This document shows, in pieces, positions 9,501-16,692 of a stretch of DNA of 63,419 nt. The stretch is from NCBI GenBank assembly GCA_028281765.1, contig JANQJF010000047.1, forward strand, positions 1 through 63,419. The letters are read 5' to 3'. The position numbers were made by a program, and so were the translations under genes. Each line of letters begins with the position of its first letter. The stretch's first letter is position 1. This DNA is from Planctomycetota bacterium (GTDB lineage Bacteria > Planctomycetota > UBA1135 > UBA2386). Below the pieces are notes generated by a model that saw only the letters and a list, made by a program, of their open reading frames with translations, was not told where the DNA came from and did no database searches.

Positions 9501-9844
9501 ATTTTTTGTACTCGCCGGCCGGTGTGTTCCTGCCCAACGCGTTCGGCATGCACGACATGATCGGCAACGTCAGCGAGTGGTGTCTCGACCTGAACTCGGA
9601 GTACGGCCGCCCGATCCGAGCTGCCGACGGCTTGCGCATCATTCCCCCATCGGTCGTGCTCGCCGAGCACGCGATCATTCGCGGGGGGTCATACCGATCC
9701 GGCCGTGTGGAGGCACGCTCCGCCTGGCGCGGAGTGCAGCTCAAACACACCGAGTCTCAGTTGACCGGGGTGAGGTTCGCGCGCTCCGTCGAGCCAACGC
9801 AATCGCTCGAGGACTCCCCGGCCCAGTGGGTCAGGCTCCGCTAG
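6587..9844 (+). CDS. Transmembrane Ser/Thr protein kinase with C-terminal FGE-like domain (second copy)
   Basis: 1085 residues with the same plan as the gene at 1282: N-terminal leader 'LFHELADLDESDQ', kinase domain with GVGGMG near residue 95, ALKLIK lysine, HRDLKPGN near 212, DFG and GTPEFMAPEQ, one membrane helix near 404-424, a long charged linker of ~380 residues, and an FGE-like domain from about 813 ('GIVFVLLPGAQFVMGAQ', 'LPTEVQWEYGCRGG', 'MIGNVSEWC', 'IIRGGSY'). As in the first copy, the catalytic cysteine pair is not present after RGGSY. Conserved catalytic residues suggest an active kinase with an extracytoplasmic sensor. Downstream, in opposite orientation and slightly overlapping the end of the gene, lies a decayed ECF sigma tail, suggesting this copy also once had a partner sigma factor. 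Confidence 0.92.
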   Translation: MTSSSSDFHSKVRALFHELADLDESDQRARLDTVSAEPEVVAEVRELLSRVVRDRENPFDETRLGAWNAAILERADREQADELIGQGVDGYLIRGVLGVGGMGTVYVAEQRGEIERIVALKLIKLGMDSRKIVSRFEAERQALALMNHEGIARVYHCGTTSRGQPYFVMEYVEGAPIDRFCEEHSVSLEARLDLIRQVCEAVHHAHQKGVVHRDLKPGNVLVSRENDRLRAKVIDFGLAKAMGSELVEATLFTEVGQIVGTPEFMAPEQADPTNADVDTRADVYSIGVLLFRLLVGELPFSANELRREFAQAGGGVHARRETPRPSSRIASRRGESRSSLRRALRSDLDWIVLKAMDPDRNRRYDSATALADDLRRFAAHEPLVAGPPSASYRVQKIMRRYRAQILVAGIVLLALAVGGAVAVHQWLRARQTAEEFEQLAGVVKQEVAVAEEQTLHPAWPAQLDALRAWVADRWEPLAAIRRRLRRSIDGLRERALPWSDEDRLPDAARHPRSEELARLRREIATLRHAQAIRLGEAEFEPAEVPDQQPGRFGSSRMYALAWTRIGPLDEDRTVWGEEAEGLAFAQRLMQRYRDGQGGVSECTAWKALAFGFLANGLDEKAIHAAERAVATAQGTEQHRRSHREQLAQIRSAATTTPTELDRRLAAARLLASEVEKRRSWRFTEESAQFLHDALADLHDRIDQLETTQLARVRRRIRWAESLPELTARHPQAEWSWDDVRRTVREDARYARASKIKLREVDVYGLVPLGPNPVTGYLEFYHLRSAWDGESDPRAIPLPEHDVDGRIPVGADTGIVFVLLPGAQFVMGAQATDPTGSDYDPNAKPAEAAHDLEVGPFFLARHELTKGQWSRLAVGSDVDRLPSRDVPGETRGGDRVLTSADPVEQVSWLECRTLAEWHGLALPTEVQWEYGCRGGTPGPNAWPAARMAEFANVADQSSVGRTQWDPHDGDDGHFLYSPAGVFLPNAFGMHDMIGNVSEWCLDLNSEYGRPIRAADGLRIIPPSVVLAEHAIIRGGSYRSGRVEARSAWRGVQLKHTESQLTGVRFARSVEPTQSLEDSPAQWVRLR

Positions 9845-9917
9845 CCGACCGGCAGGCCAGCCACGCCCGCGCCATCTGCCAGTCGAGCCGCACGGTGCGC
9901 GGCGCGACGCCGAGCTT
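9831..9917 (-). pseudogene. Remnant of an ECF sigma factor C-terminus
   Basis: The 28 codons ending at 9834 read 'KLGVAPRTVRLDWQMARAWL' plus eight residues, closely matching 'VLGVSPRTVHTDWQMARSWL' at the end of the sigma factor at 549-1118. Upstream of 9917 the match becomes patchy and frame-shifted ('GSVEALHAW' near 9940 recalls the region-4 helix), and no region 2 can be found before 10382. It overlaps the 3' end of the convergent kinase gene. A sigma gene that has lost nearly everything but its tail is the simplest reading. Confidence 0.7.
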
Positions 9918-10382
9918 TCTCCAGGCATGAAGCGCCTCTACGCTGCCACGCGAGGAACGCTGACTCGACGCATCCGCTGTGGACCGACAGCAAGCTGGAT
10001 GGGCATGGCCCGCGTTGCGCACAGTTCCGTGCTGCGAACTACCGCCAAACGCAGAGCTTCCAAAGCACCGCATTGACGCTCGACGCCCGCGCAGCCAGGG
10101 AAGGCACGAGCTCACGACGACACGGATCTAAGCGCTGCTAACGAGGACGCGGAGGAGTTCGCGGATGGTCCTGGCAATGTGAGGGGGCCTACTCCACTAG
10201 ATAGAGCCGCGGAGCTCCGCGCTAAAGTCACATGTCGTTCACCGCCGTTGCGTCAGGAGCGGCTGGGAGAAGGTGTGCTCGCTCCCGTCGGCGGGGCGCG
10301 GTCGCCCCCAGCCCGGCAGTTCCTTCCGATGAGCCCGCGAGACGAGCATATTCACCCAACGCACTCCGACCACCCACTCCTA
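9918..10382. other. Intergenic stretch with no intact gene
   Basis: About 465 bp between the sigma remnant and the histidine kinase 3' end. The part next to 9917 carries weak traces of sigma region 4 in shifted frames. Open frames here are short and have no ribosome site or recognisable motif. I see no RNA gene or clear terminator. Confidence 0.5.
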
Positions 10383-12350
10383 TCAGTTCGTAACGGGGAC
10401 CGACGGGTTCGAAGCCTCAAGTCCGCATATTGGCAACGTGATCACGAAAGACGTGCCCTCGCCAATCGCCGACTGGAACTCCAGGCTGCCACCATGCCTC
10501 TTGACAACGATGTTGTGTGCTATCGCAAGACCTTGCCCGGTTCCTCTCCCGACCTCCTTCGTCGTGAAGAACGGATCGAAAATGCGGCCTTGGACGTCAT
10601 CCGGGATGCCAGGACCGTTGTCTCGAATACGGAGTTCTACACACTCACCGACGCGTCGAGTGCTAACGATGATCGCCCCCTTCCCCCCAGACGCGACACG
10701 ATCGGTGTCTGCAATCGCGTGAGCGGCATTGATAACAATATTGAGGACGGCCTGATTTATCTCGCTAACGAGGCACGTGATCGGCGGCAGGGTCTGATCA
10801 AACTCCATTTCTACGTCCGCTACGTACTTCCACTCGTTCGTGGCAACAGTGATTGTACTCTCGATCGCTCGGTTCAGGTCGACGCTGGTCTTGCCATCTA
10901 CGCCAGGGTGCGAGAACTCCTTCATCGACTGAACGATCCGTCGAACACGCTCGATACCGTGTAGGGACTGCGAGATTGCCCGAGGAACCTCCTCGCGCAG
11001 ATAAGGGACATCTGCTTCGTCGAGTGCACGACGCATCTCTTCGATCTCAGCTAGATCTCCACGATTCTGATCTACTCGGTCCGCAACGCCCTCGGCGCAA
11101 TCGATGACCATCCGCAAACTCTCGAACGCGTCCTCGAGAAAGCGCGTGTTGTCTCCCACATACTGCGTGGGCGTGTTGATTTCGTGCGCGATTCCGGCGG
11201 CCAGTTGCCCGATGGACTCGAGCTTCTGCGCTTGTGCCAGTTCGCGCTGCATCGCACGTTGCTCGCTGACGTCCAGCACGAGCCCTCGGAGCAACCGCCC
11301 CGACTCCGTTTCGGGGACACTGACGACCCACCGAACCTCGATTGGCGCGCCGTCGACTCGCAAGATCTCGCTCTCCACTTCGAACGAATCGGTTGCCGTA
11401 TCGAGAAGCTCGCGGAGCTCCGCAGCGCGATCTCGGGGAGCGATTCTATCTAACACCCCATCGCACAGACACTCCGGCACTGTAATGCCGAGTGCTTCCT
11501 CAATCTGCGGACCGACGTACGCGAATCTCGCTCGCTCGACGTCCAGGACGAACGGGGTAGCGTTCGTGGTTTCGACGATTCGCTGCAGCTCTTCCTTGCT
11601 GCGTTCGAGCTCACGTTCTCGTCGTGAAACAACCTGTGCCAGCCGTTCGTGTTCGGCCGCCGCGCGTTGCTCGCTCTCCGAGAACATCTGACGAATCCGG
11701 CTTGCCATGACATTGATCGCTTCGGCGACCTGCCCAACCTCGTCGTCGGAATCGCACGGAAGCAGCGGGGGATCGAGCTCTCCCCTCGCTATGCGGTCCG
11801 CGACCGCTGCGACGTCGCTGAGTCGCCCGACAAGGTGCTTGGACACCCGCCTGACCAGGGCGAGGCAGCACCCGAGCGCAACTAGGGTAATCGAAACCGC
11901 GATGACGATGGCTTCCGCCATGAGCTGCATCATCCGATCACGAGAGAGGCTCACAAGCACGCGCCCCGCAGGCCCCTCTCGACTCTGCACCGCGGACACG
12001 GCCACAACGTGCCCATCGCGACCGGCGCTATTCGCGCTTGGGAGAGCTAACGGATGCTCCCCAAGACCCTCGATACAAGAGCCATCGCTGGCGTAGAGCC
12101 CCAACCCAGCGACATCGGCCGCATCCAGGGACTCGAACACCTCTCTCGCGGTGAGTTTGTCGTTGAACGCTACGGATGACCGGAGCTGCCTAGCCAGTAA
12201 GATCGCGTAGCTTCTCGCGCGTTCTCGGAGACCGGAAGACAAATCTTGGGCATCGATGAACGTCAAGACGGTACATGCGATGGCAACCGCCACCACCGTG
12301 ATGGCGGTGACATGCGTGCTCAGCTGTCTCTGGAGCGTGCGCTTGCGCAT
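10383..12350 (-). CDS. Membrane sensor histidine kinase (HAMP-PAS-HisKA-HATPase)
   Basis: 655 residues. Membrane helices near 12-32 and 146-166 bracket a ~110-residue extracytoplasmic sensor; a HAMP linker follows (~167-222), then a coiled coil, a PAS domain (~255-365), the dimerisation/phosphoacceptor box 'GIAHEINTPTQYVGDN' with His389, and the ATPase with N box 'NQAVLNIVINAAHAI', G1 'DNGPGIPDD' and G2 'GRGTGQGLAIAHNIV'. The 'HEINTPTQYVGDN' box is the HisKA form typical of kinases that work with HDOD/HD-GYP-type receivers. The gene starts 6 bp after the stop of the peroxidase gene, so the two are very likely co-transcribed and the kinase may sense a redox or peroxide signal. It has no fused receiver. 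Confidence 0.94.
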   Translation of the reverse strand: MRKRTLQRQLSTHVTAITVVAVAIACTVLTFIDAQDLSSGLRERARSYAILLARQLRSSVAFNDKLTAREVFESLDAADVAGLGLYASDGSCIEGLGEHPLALPSANSAGRDGHVVAVSAVQSREGPAGRVLVSLSRDRMMQLMAEAIVIAVSITLVALGCCLALVRRVSKHLVGRLSDVAAVADRIARGELDPPLLPCDSDDEVGQVAEAINVMASRIRQMFSESEQRAAAEHERLAQVVSRRERELERSKEELQRIVETTNATPFVLDVERARFAYVGPQIEEALGITVPECLCDGVLDRIAPRDRAAELRELLDTATDSFEVESEILRVDGAPIEVRWVVSVPETESGRLLRGLVLDVSEQRAMQRELAQAQKLESIGQLAAGIAHEINTPTQYVGDNTRFLEDAFESLRMVIDCAEGVADRVDQNRGDLAEIEEMRRALDEADVPYLREEVPRAISQSLHGIERVRRIVQSMKEFSHPGVDGKTSVDLNRAIESTITVATNEWKYVADVEMEFDQTLPPITCLVSEINQAVLNIVINAAHAIADTDRVASGGKGAIIVSTRRVGECVELRIRDNGPGIPDDVQGRIFDPFFTTKEVGRGTGQGLAIAHNIVVKRHGGSLEFQSAIGEGTSFVITLPICGLEASNPSVPVTN

Positions 12351-12355
12351 AGTGG

Positions 12356-13516
12356 CTACCGGCGCGGATCCTCGGGCAATTTCGGCCGCTTGATGTACTC
12401 GAGAGGAAGCTCACCACTGAGACACTGAAGCCAGGTCACGATGGACCGAACCTCCTCTGGCTCCAACTCGACTCCCAGTTGGTGCCGAGCCATCATCCGT
12501 ACGGCCTCGTCAAGCGTTGCCGCCGACGCGTCGTGGAAGTACGGCGCCGTCTTGGCGACGTTGCGCAGGCTTGGAACCTTGAACACCATGTCGTCCGCCT
12601 TTTGACCCGTGACTTCGGCTCGCCCACGATCCCGGTCGTAAGGCCAGGGCTCGTGAACACCTACCTTCTCAAGCATGCTCCCGCCCAAGAACATGCCCGT
12701 GTGACAAACAAGGCAACCCAAGTTTGCGAACAGCTGGGCACCAGACTTCTCTTCCGGTGTCAACGCACTCAGATTGCCGCTCAGGTACTCATCCCACCGA
12801 GAAGGAGTGATGAGCCCTTCCTCAAATGCCGCGATTGCTGCGACGACGTTTTCGTACGTGATCGGGTCGTCTTCTTCCGGGAATGCAGCTTCGAACAGCT
12901 CGGAGTAGCCGGATATTTCGGATAGCCTCTCGACAACCTTGGCGTCGGGCATGTCCATCTCGGCCGGGTTGCTGAGCGGTCCTTTCGCCTGCTCTTCGAG
13001 ATCTCTGGCTCGAGCATCCCAGAACTGGCGGAAGTGGCCGTAGGCGTGATAAGTCGTCGGTGCGTTTCTCCGCCCGCGGACTCCGTCCACGCCGATCGAA
13101 ACCGCGGTGTTCGTCGTGCCAAACTGATCCAACGGATGACACGAGTTGCATGAGACCGTGCCGGTCCGCGACAACAGAGGCTCGAAGTACAAGACCCTGC
13201 CCAGATGGACTAGGTGGGGGTCTTTCGCCGGCAGCGGCTTCAGCGCGGCAAATCGGCGACGCAAGCGCGGACTCAGCTCGACGCGGGGCGTGTGGTCGAT
13301 CGACTCATGCGTCGGTGCTGGCCGCGCTTCACATCGCCCATCACGCTCAGGCAAAACTACGAGCGTGTCTTCGCCACAGGACGAGAACAGGACCAACAAC
13401 GCGGCAAGGACGACGCGAGGCTGCCAGCAGAAGCCGGACAGGCGAGGAGGTAGGCTGGGAAAGCCTGTGCCTCCCACCGGGTACTCAGGGCTCTCTGACG
13501 CAGTACACAGATTCAT
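12356..13516 (-). CDS. Di-haem cytochrome c peroxidase / MauG-like lipoprotein
   Basis: About 386 residues from the ATG at 13516. Two c-type haem sites are visible, CNSCH and, about 145 residues later, CLVCH, with 'LGRVLYFEPLLSRTGTVSC' and 'PSLRNVAKTAPYFHDASAATLDEAV', the standard landmarks of bacterial cytochrome c peroxidases. A hydrophobic stretch ending in LFSSC suggests a lipoprotein anchor, so the enzyme would act outside the cytoplasm. The start is uncertain: the ATG at 13516 puts about 46 residues before that cysteine, long for a signal peptide; a GTG near 13477 would be more usual. It lies 6 bp upstream of the histidine kinase in the same orientation, tying electron transfer or peroxide handling to that sensor. 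Confidence 0.9.
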   Translation of the reverse strand: MNLCTASESPEYPVGGTGFPSLPPRLSGFCWQPRVVLAALLVLFSSCGEDTLVVLPERDGRCEARPAPTHESIDHTPRVELSPRLRRRFAALKPLPAKDPHLVHLGRVLYFEPLLSRTGTVSCNSCHPLDQFGTTNTAVSIGVDGVRGRRNAPTTYHAYGHFRQFWDARARDLEEQAKGPLSNPAEMDMPDAKVVERLSEISGYSELFEAAFPEEDDPITYENVVAAIAAFEEGLITPSRWDEYLSGNLSALTPEEKSGAQLFANLGCLVCHTGMFLGGSMLEKVGVHEPWPYDRDRGRAEVTGQKADDMVFKVPSLRNVAKTAPYFHDASAATLDEAVRMMARHQLGVELEPEEVRSIVTWLQCLSGELPLEYIKRPKLPEDPRR

Positions 13517-13621
13517 GTTCTGACTGGTCGGCGTAGAGGCCACCGCTCTGAATCCGCAATCCTGCGGATTCTCGGCGCGGCTCGCCCGGATTGCCGAGCA
13601 AACTCCTCGGCACCGTACCGC

Positions 13622-14923
13622 TCAGCACTCCGAGTGGGTTCGTTCACACTCGGGGCAGATCGCGTCGCTGCGCACTGTCGGTAGTCGCGTGAGCCAGCAT
13701 CTGACGAGCACCCACTCCTGCCTGGTCGCGGACCAACAGCGAAGACAGATCACACACTGCTCAACCCTCCGGTTGCGATCACCGAAATCCGACTCGTCGA
13801 CGACCGAATCGGGATCGTGGCGACACGAAGACAAGAGCGCGTGGCGGCATAGAAGGCAACCGGCGGGAGCACTCGAAACGGAGAGCAGCATCCGGTTCGC
13901 GTGAGTCGCGGTGGGACACGAGTATTCGTGAAACCACGACATCGAAGAGTCCTGACACTTCTGCAGACGCTCGACAAACCAGCTCCGAAGGATCGATGGC
14001 AACGCCTGGATGAGGTTTATGCCGACACCGCTGCGACGAGTGCTTGGACCTTCGCCCCCTCGCCACGCAGAGTTCGTCCAGATGATGTCGAATCTATGGT
14101 CGAGCACGTAGGCTGGCTGCTCATCATGTTCGAGCCGAACCAGGGAATCGCCAAACGCTTCCCATTCCGACGGCACTCGGCCGGATCGCAACCTTGAATC
14201 GAAGGGAGGAGCACACGGGAACCCCTCGCTCCCGCACGGCCGAGGTCCTGCGTCGCGCCATCGATGCGCAGTCAACGTGCGGAGTTCGTGCCGAAGCCGC
14301 TCCGCCCGATGATAAAGGGATATCACGTGATAGGGAGACGACAAGCCGGTCTTCTTGAGAATCGCGCGGCGGTGGTCATCAACGGTCCGTCGGCTGATAT
14401 GCAACTTGTGCGCTATCGAATCACTTTGCTCACCAGCACAAACCAGTTCGAGTACTTCAGCCTCGCGTTTCGACACCTGAGAGAATCGATGATCGCAATT
14501 GTCGAGGTCTTCCTGAACCTTCAAGATCTGTAAGCGGTGGCGTTGCAGCTCCACCATCGCTGCCCGGAGCACACGGTGCGTTGCGGGCCACTCGAGAAAC
14601 AAGACCGACTGGTGCTCACCGATGCGAAGCGCCTCGACAGCGAGGCCCGGCGTATACAAGAGCAGGATCGGACAGCTCGAATCGAGTTCGGACACGATCC
14701 GAATCAGACTTCTGCACTCGTCGGCGTGCTCTGTGAAAGACACCAACACCAGACCTGGGTCATCGAGAACCGCTTGCCGCACCGCCGCGGCCCCGTCGAG
14801 ATCCACGATATGCAGGTCTGGGCCGCCTGCAGCCAGTAGCCCGCGCAGGGCAGACGCCATCGCTGAACCGGCAACCAGTCCCGCTGCCAGGTTCGATGAG
14901 TTCCTGGCGTCTATCGTGCCCAT
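13622..14923 (-). CDS. LuxR-type transcription regulator with degenerate receiver and C-terminal PAS/zinc-ribbon-like region
   Basis: 433 residues from the ATG at 14923, chosen for the AGAAGGTGG motif upstream. The first ~130 residues have a receiver-like alpha/beta pattern ('LHIVDLDGAAAV', 'PILLLYTPG', 'SVLFLEWP') but lack the phosphoacceptor aspartate and the conserved lysine, so this is a pseudo-receiver. A LuxR helix-turn-helix follows: 'SKREAEVLELVCAG...IAHKLHISRRTVDDH...ILKKTG'. The C-terminal half has a PAS-like segment ('YVLDHRFDIIWTNSAW') and two CxxC pairs ('CVICLRC', 'CPEC') that could bind zinc. It is divergent from the receiver operon at 15508 and lies just upstream, same strand, of the peroxidase-kinase genes, which makes it a candidate regulator of either. 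Confidence 0.85.
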   Translation of the reverse strand: MGTIDARNSSNLAAGLVAGSAMASALRGLLAAGGPDLHIVDLDGAAAVRQAVLDDPGLVLVSFTEHADECRSLIRIVSELDSSCPILLLYTPGLAVEALRIGEHQSVLFLEWPATHRVLRAAMVELQRHRLQILKVQEDLDNCDHRFSQVSKREAEVLELVCAGEQSDSIAHKLHISRRTVDDHRRAILKKTGLSSPYHVISLYHRAERLRHELRTLTAHRWRDAGPRPCGSEGFPCAPPFDSRLRSGRVPSEWEAFGDSLVRLEHDEQPAYVLDHRFDIIWTNSAWRGGEGPSTRRSGVGINLIQALPSILRSWFVERLQKCQDSSMSWFHEYSCPTATHANRMLLSVSSAPAGCLLCRHALLSSCRHDPDSVVDESDFGDRNRRVEQCVICLRCWSATRQEWVLVRCWLTRLPTVRSDAICPECERTHSEC

Positions 14924-15507
14924 CACCGACCACCTTCTCTGCGGACCAAGCCGAGTCCGCATCCCGCATTCTAGGAGCTTCGGCCGGCAAGTCAAGGTCT
15001 CGCGCCATCGAACTCTACGGGTGCATTATGCACATTGACGGTAGTGCTACGGACATGAGCGGTTCGGCCGGGCCCGTTACCCGACGATCTGCGCAATTGG
15101 AAAGAGATCTTTATCGAGAGACCCCACGCATACGGATCAAGCGCAAGCCTACCGACTCCGATGCTTGATCTGCCATGAAGACGCAATCGACAACGCGCGG
15201 CGGCCCTCTGCACATTCCGCACCTCGTGCAGCGGCCAGTACGTCTCGAGGACGCGAATGTGACCAAGTCACTCACACCAGATCATCACGCTGCAACGAGG
15301 ATCACTCCAGGTTCGGGCACTCTGTCCCGGCTTAGGATCGCACTCGAAGAGTGGATCGAATTCCTGATCCGCAGAGCCCAGTGATTTTGCCGTCTCGAGA
15401 AAACGCGCCTTATCCAAGATCCGTCAAATGCCACATCGAATCTGCATACCGCAATTGACGAACAACGCAGTTCTCATGCTCACAATATAGTGCCGAGCCG
15501 GATCCTG
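14924..15507. other. Divergent intergenic region between the LuxR-type regulator and the receiver operon
   Basis: About 585 bp. It should hold the promoters of both divergent transcription units. Two short plus-strand frames (15029-15168 and 15175-15384) lack ribosome sites and recognisable motifs, and I do not call them genes. The one striking element is a perfect short palindrome at 15021-15033. Confidence 0.5.
15021..15033. promoter_or_regulatory. Perfect palindrome GTGCAT-T-ATGCAC, possible operator
   Basis: A 13-bp sequence with six-base arms around a single central T, about 100 bp upstream of the LuxR-type gene start and 475 bp upstream of the receiver operon. Its position in a divergent regulatory region makes an operator plausible; binding protein unknown. 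Confidence 0.3.
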
Positions 15508-16692
15508 ATGAAGCGACTTCTATTCGTGGACGACGAACCCAACGTTCTGCACGGCCTCCGTCGCATGTTCTATCCCTACCGCAACGAATGGGAGCTGGTG
15601 TTCGCGAACTCCGCCGAAGACGCACTCTCAACGATGGAACAAGGGAGATTCGATGTCGTGGTCAGCGACATGCGAATGCCCGGCATGAACGGAGCTGAGC
15701 TGCTGACTCGTTGTAAGGATCTGTACCCCAGCACCGTCCGGGTAGTCCTGTCCGGCCACGCAGACGCGGAGGCCTCGATGTGCAGCGTGGCAGTCTCCCA
15801 TCAGTTCTTGGCGAAGCCGTGCGACCCCGGGAGACTCCGAGAAACCGTCGAACGTGCGTGCAACCTCCAAGCCCTGCTAGACGGCGCCTGCGTTCGGTCG
15901 CGCCTAGGGTCTGTCGCGGGCATTCCTGTAGCTCCAACTGTGTACCGTGAGCTCACACGTTTGCTCGCTCAGGACGATGTGAACATCGACGAGATCGCCG
16001 ACGTGGTCCAACGAGATCTGGGTCTTTCTACCCGCATTCTCCAGCTCGTGAACTCGAGCTACTTCGGAATCAGAAGGGAGATCTTCGACCTTAGCCAGGC
16101 AACTGCCTACGTCGGCGTCAACACGATCCGAGATCTCGCCCTGACTTTCGGAGCGTTCGAGCAGTTTCACGAGCGCGTCTCGTCCGCAACGGTCACTCGA
16201 GAACAGAATCACGCAATCGCAACGGCCCAGATCGCCAAACACCTCCTCGCCGGCCAGGCAGACGCAGACCAGGCATTTCTCGCCGGTATGCTCCACGATG
16301 TCGGAAAGTTGGTGCTGGCAACCAACCCAGAGCTGGCAGGACGCTCGCTCGACAACGACCTGGAGAACGTTGACACCCTAGAGGGCGTGGGTCACGGCAT
16401 TCTCGGCGGCTACTTGCTCGGTCTATGGGGCCTCTCATACTCGATCGTCGAAGCGGTCGCCTTCCACGATAAACCCGGATCCTTCCCCGGCACGCGGAGT
16501 TTTGGCCTACTCGCGGCGACACACGTCGCTGACGTGCTGGCAAGCGAAATTGAGGCGGGGACCCACCTAACCGAGGAACTCGATGAAGAGTTCTTAGATG
16601 ACATTGGCGTCCTCCCCGAAATTCCTGAGTGGCGGCGACTGGCTTCCGACCTACTCGGCGAACCAAGCGCTTCACCAGGGGGCGAACTATGA
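15508..16692 (+). CDS. Response regulator with C-terminal HDOD domain
   Basis: 394 residues from the ATG at 15508 (MKRLLFVDDEPNVL); a GTG six codons upstream is an alternative start. Residues 1-~120 are a complete receiver with the acidic pair in VDDE, phosphoacceptor in 'VVVSDMRMPGMNG', Ser/Thr in 'VVLSGHAD' and lysine in 'FLAKPC'. The rest is an HDOD domain ('LPVAPTVYRELTRLL'-type opening here read as IPVAPTVY, 'RILQLVNSSYFG', 'ATAYVGVNTIRDLAL', 'FLAGMLHDVGKLVL', 'HGILGGYLLGLWGL'). HDOD proteins are non-catalytic relatives of HD hydrolases used in signalling. The stop overlaps the start of the next gene by 4 bp (ATGA), indicating translational coupling. Confidence 0.93.
   Translation: MKRLLFVDDEPNVLHGLRRMFYPYRNEWELVFANSAEDALSTMEQGRFDVVVSDMRMPGMNGAELLTRCKDLYPSTVRVVLSGHADAEASMCSVAVSHQFLAKPCDPGRLRETVERACNLQALLDGACVRSRLGSVAGIPVAPTVYRELTRLLAQDDVNIDEIADVVQRDLGLSTRILQLVNSSYFGIRREIFDLSQATAYVGVNTIRDLALTFGAFEQFHERVSSATVTREQNHAIATAQIAKHLLAGQADADQAFLAGMLHDVGKLVLATNPELAGRSLDNDLENVDTLEGVGHGILGGYLLGLWGLSYSIVEAVAFHDKPGSFPGTRSFGLLAATHVADVLASEIEAGTHLTEELDEEFLDDIGVLPEIPEWRRLASDLLGEPSASPGGEL

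Noticed and set aside
8081..9670. Minus-strand 529-codon frame inside the second kinase gene
   Set aside because: Runs opposite the linker and FGE-like domain, has no domain or ribosome site and the composition of a shadow frame.
15175..15384. 69-codon plus-strand frame in the divergent regulatory gap
   Set aside because: No ribosome site, no motif, and it is not preceded by a plausible promoter; expected by chance at this GC content.
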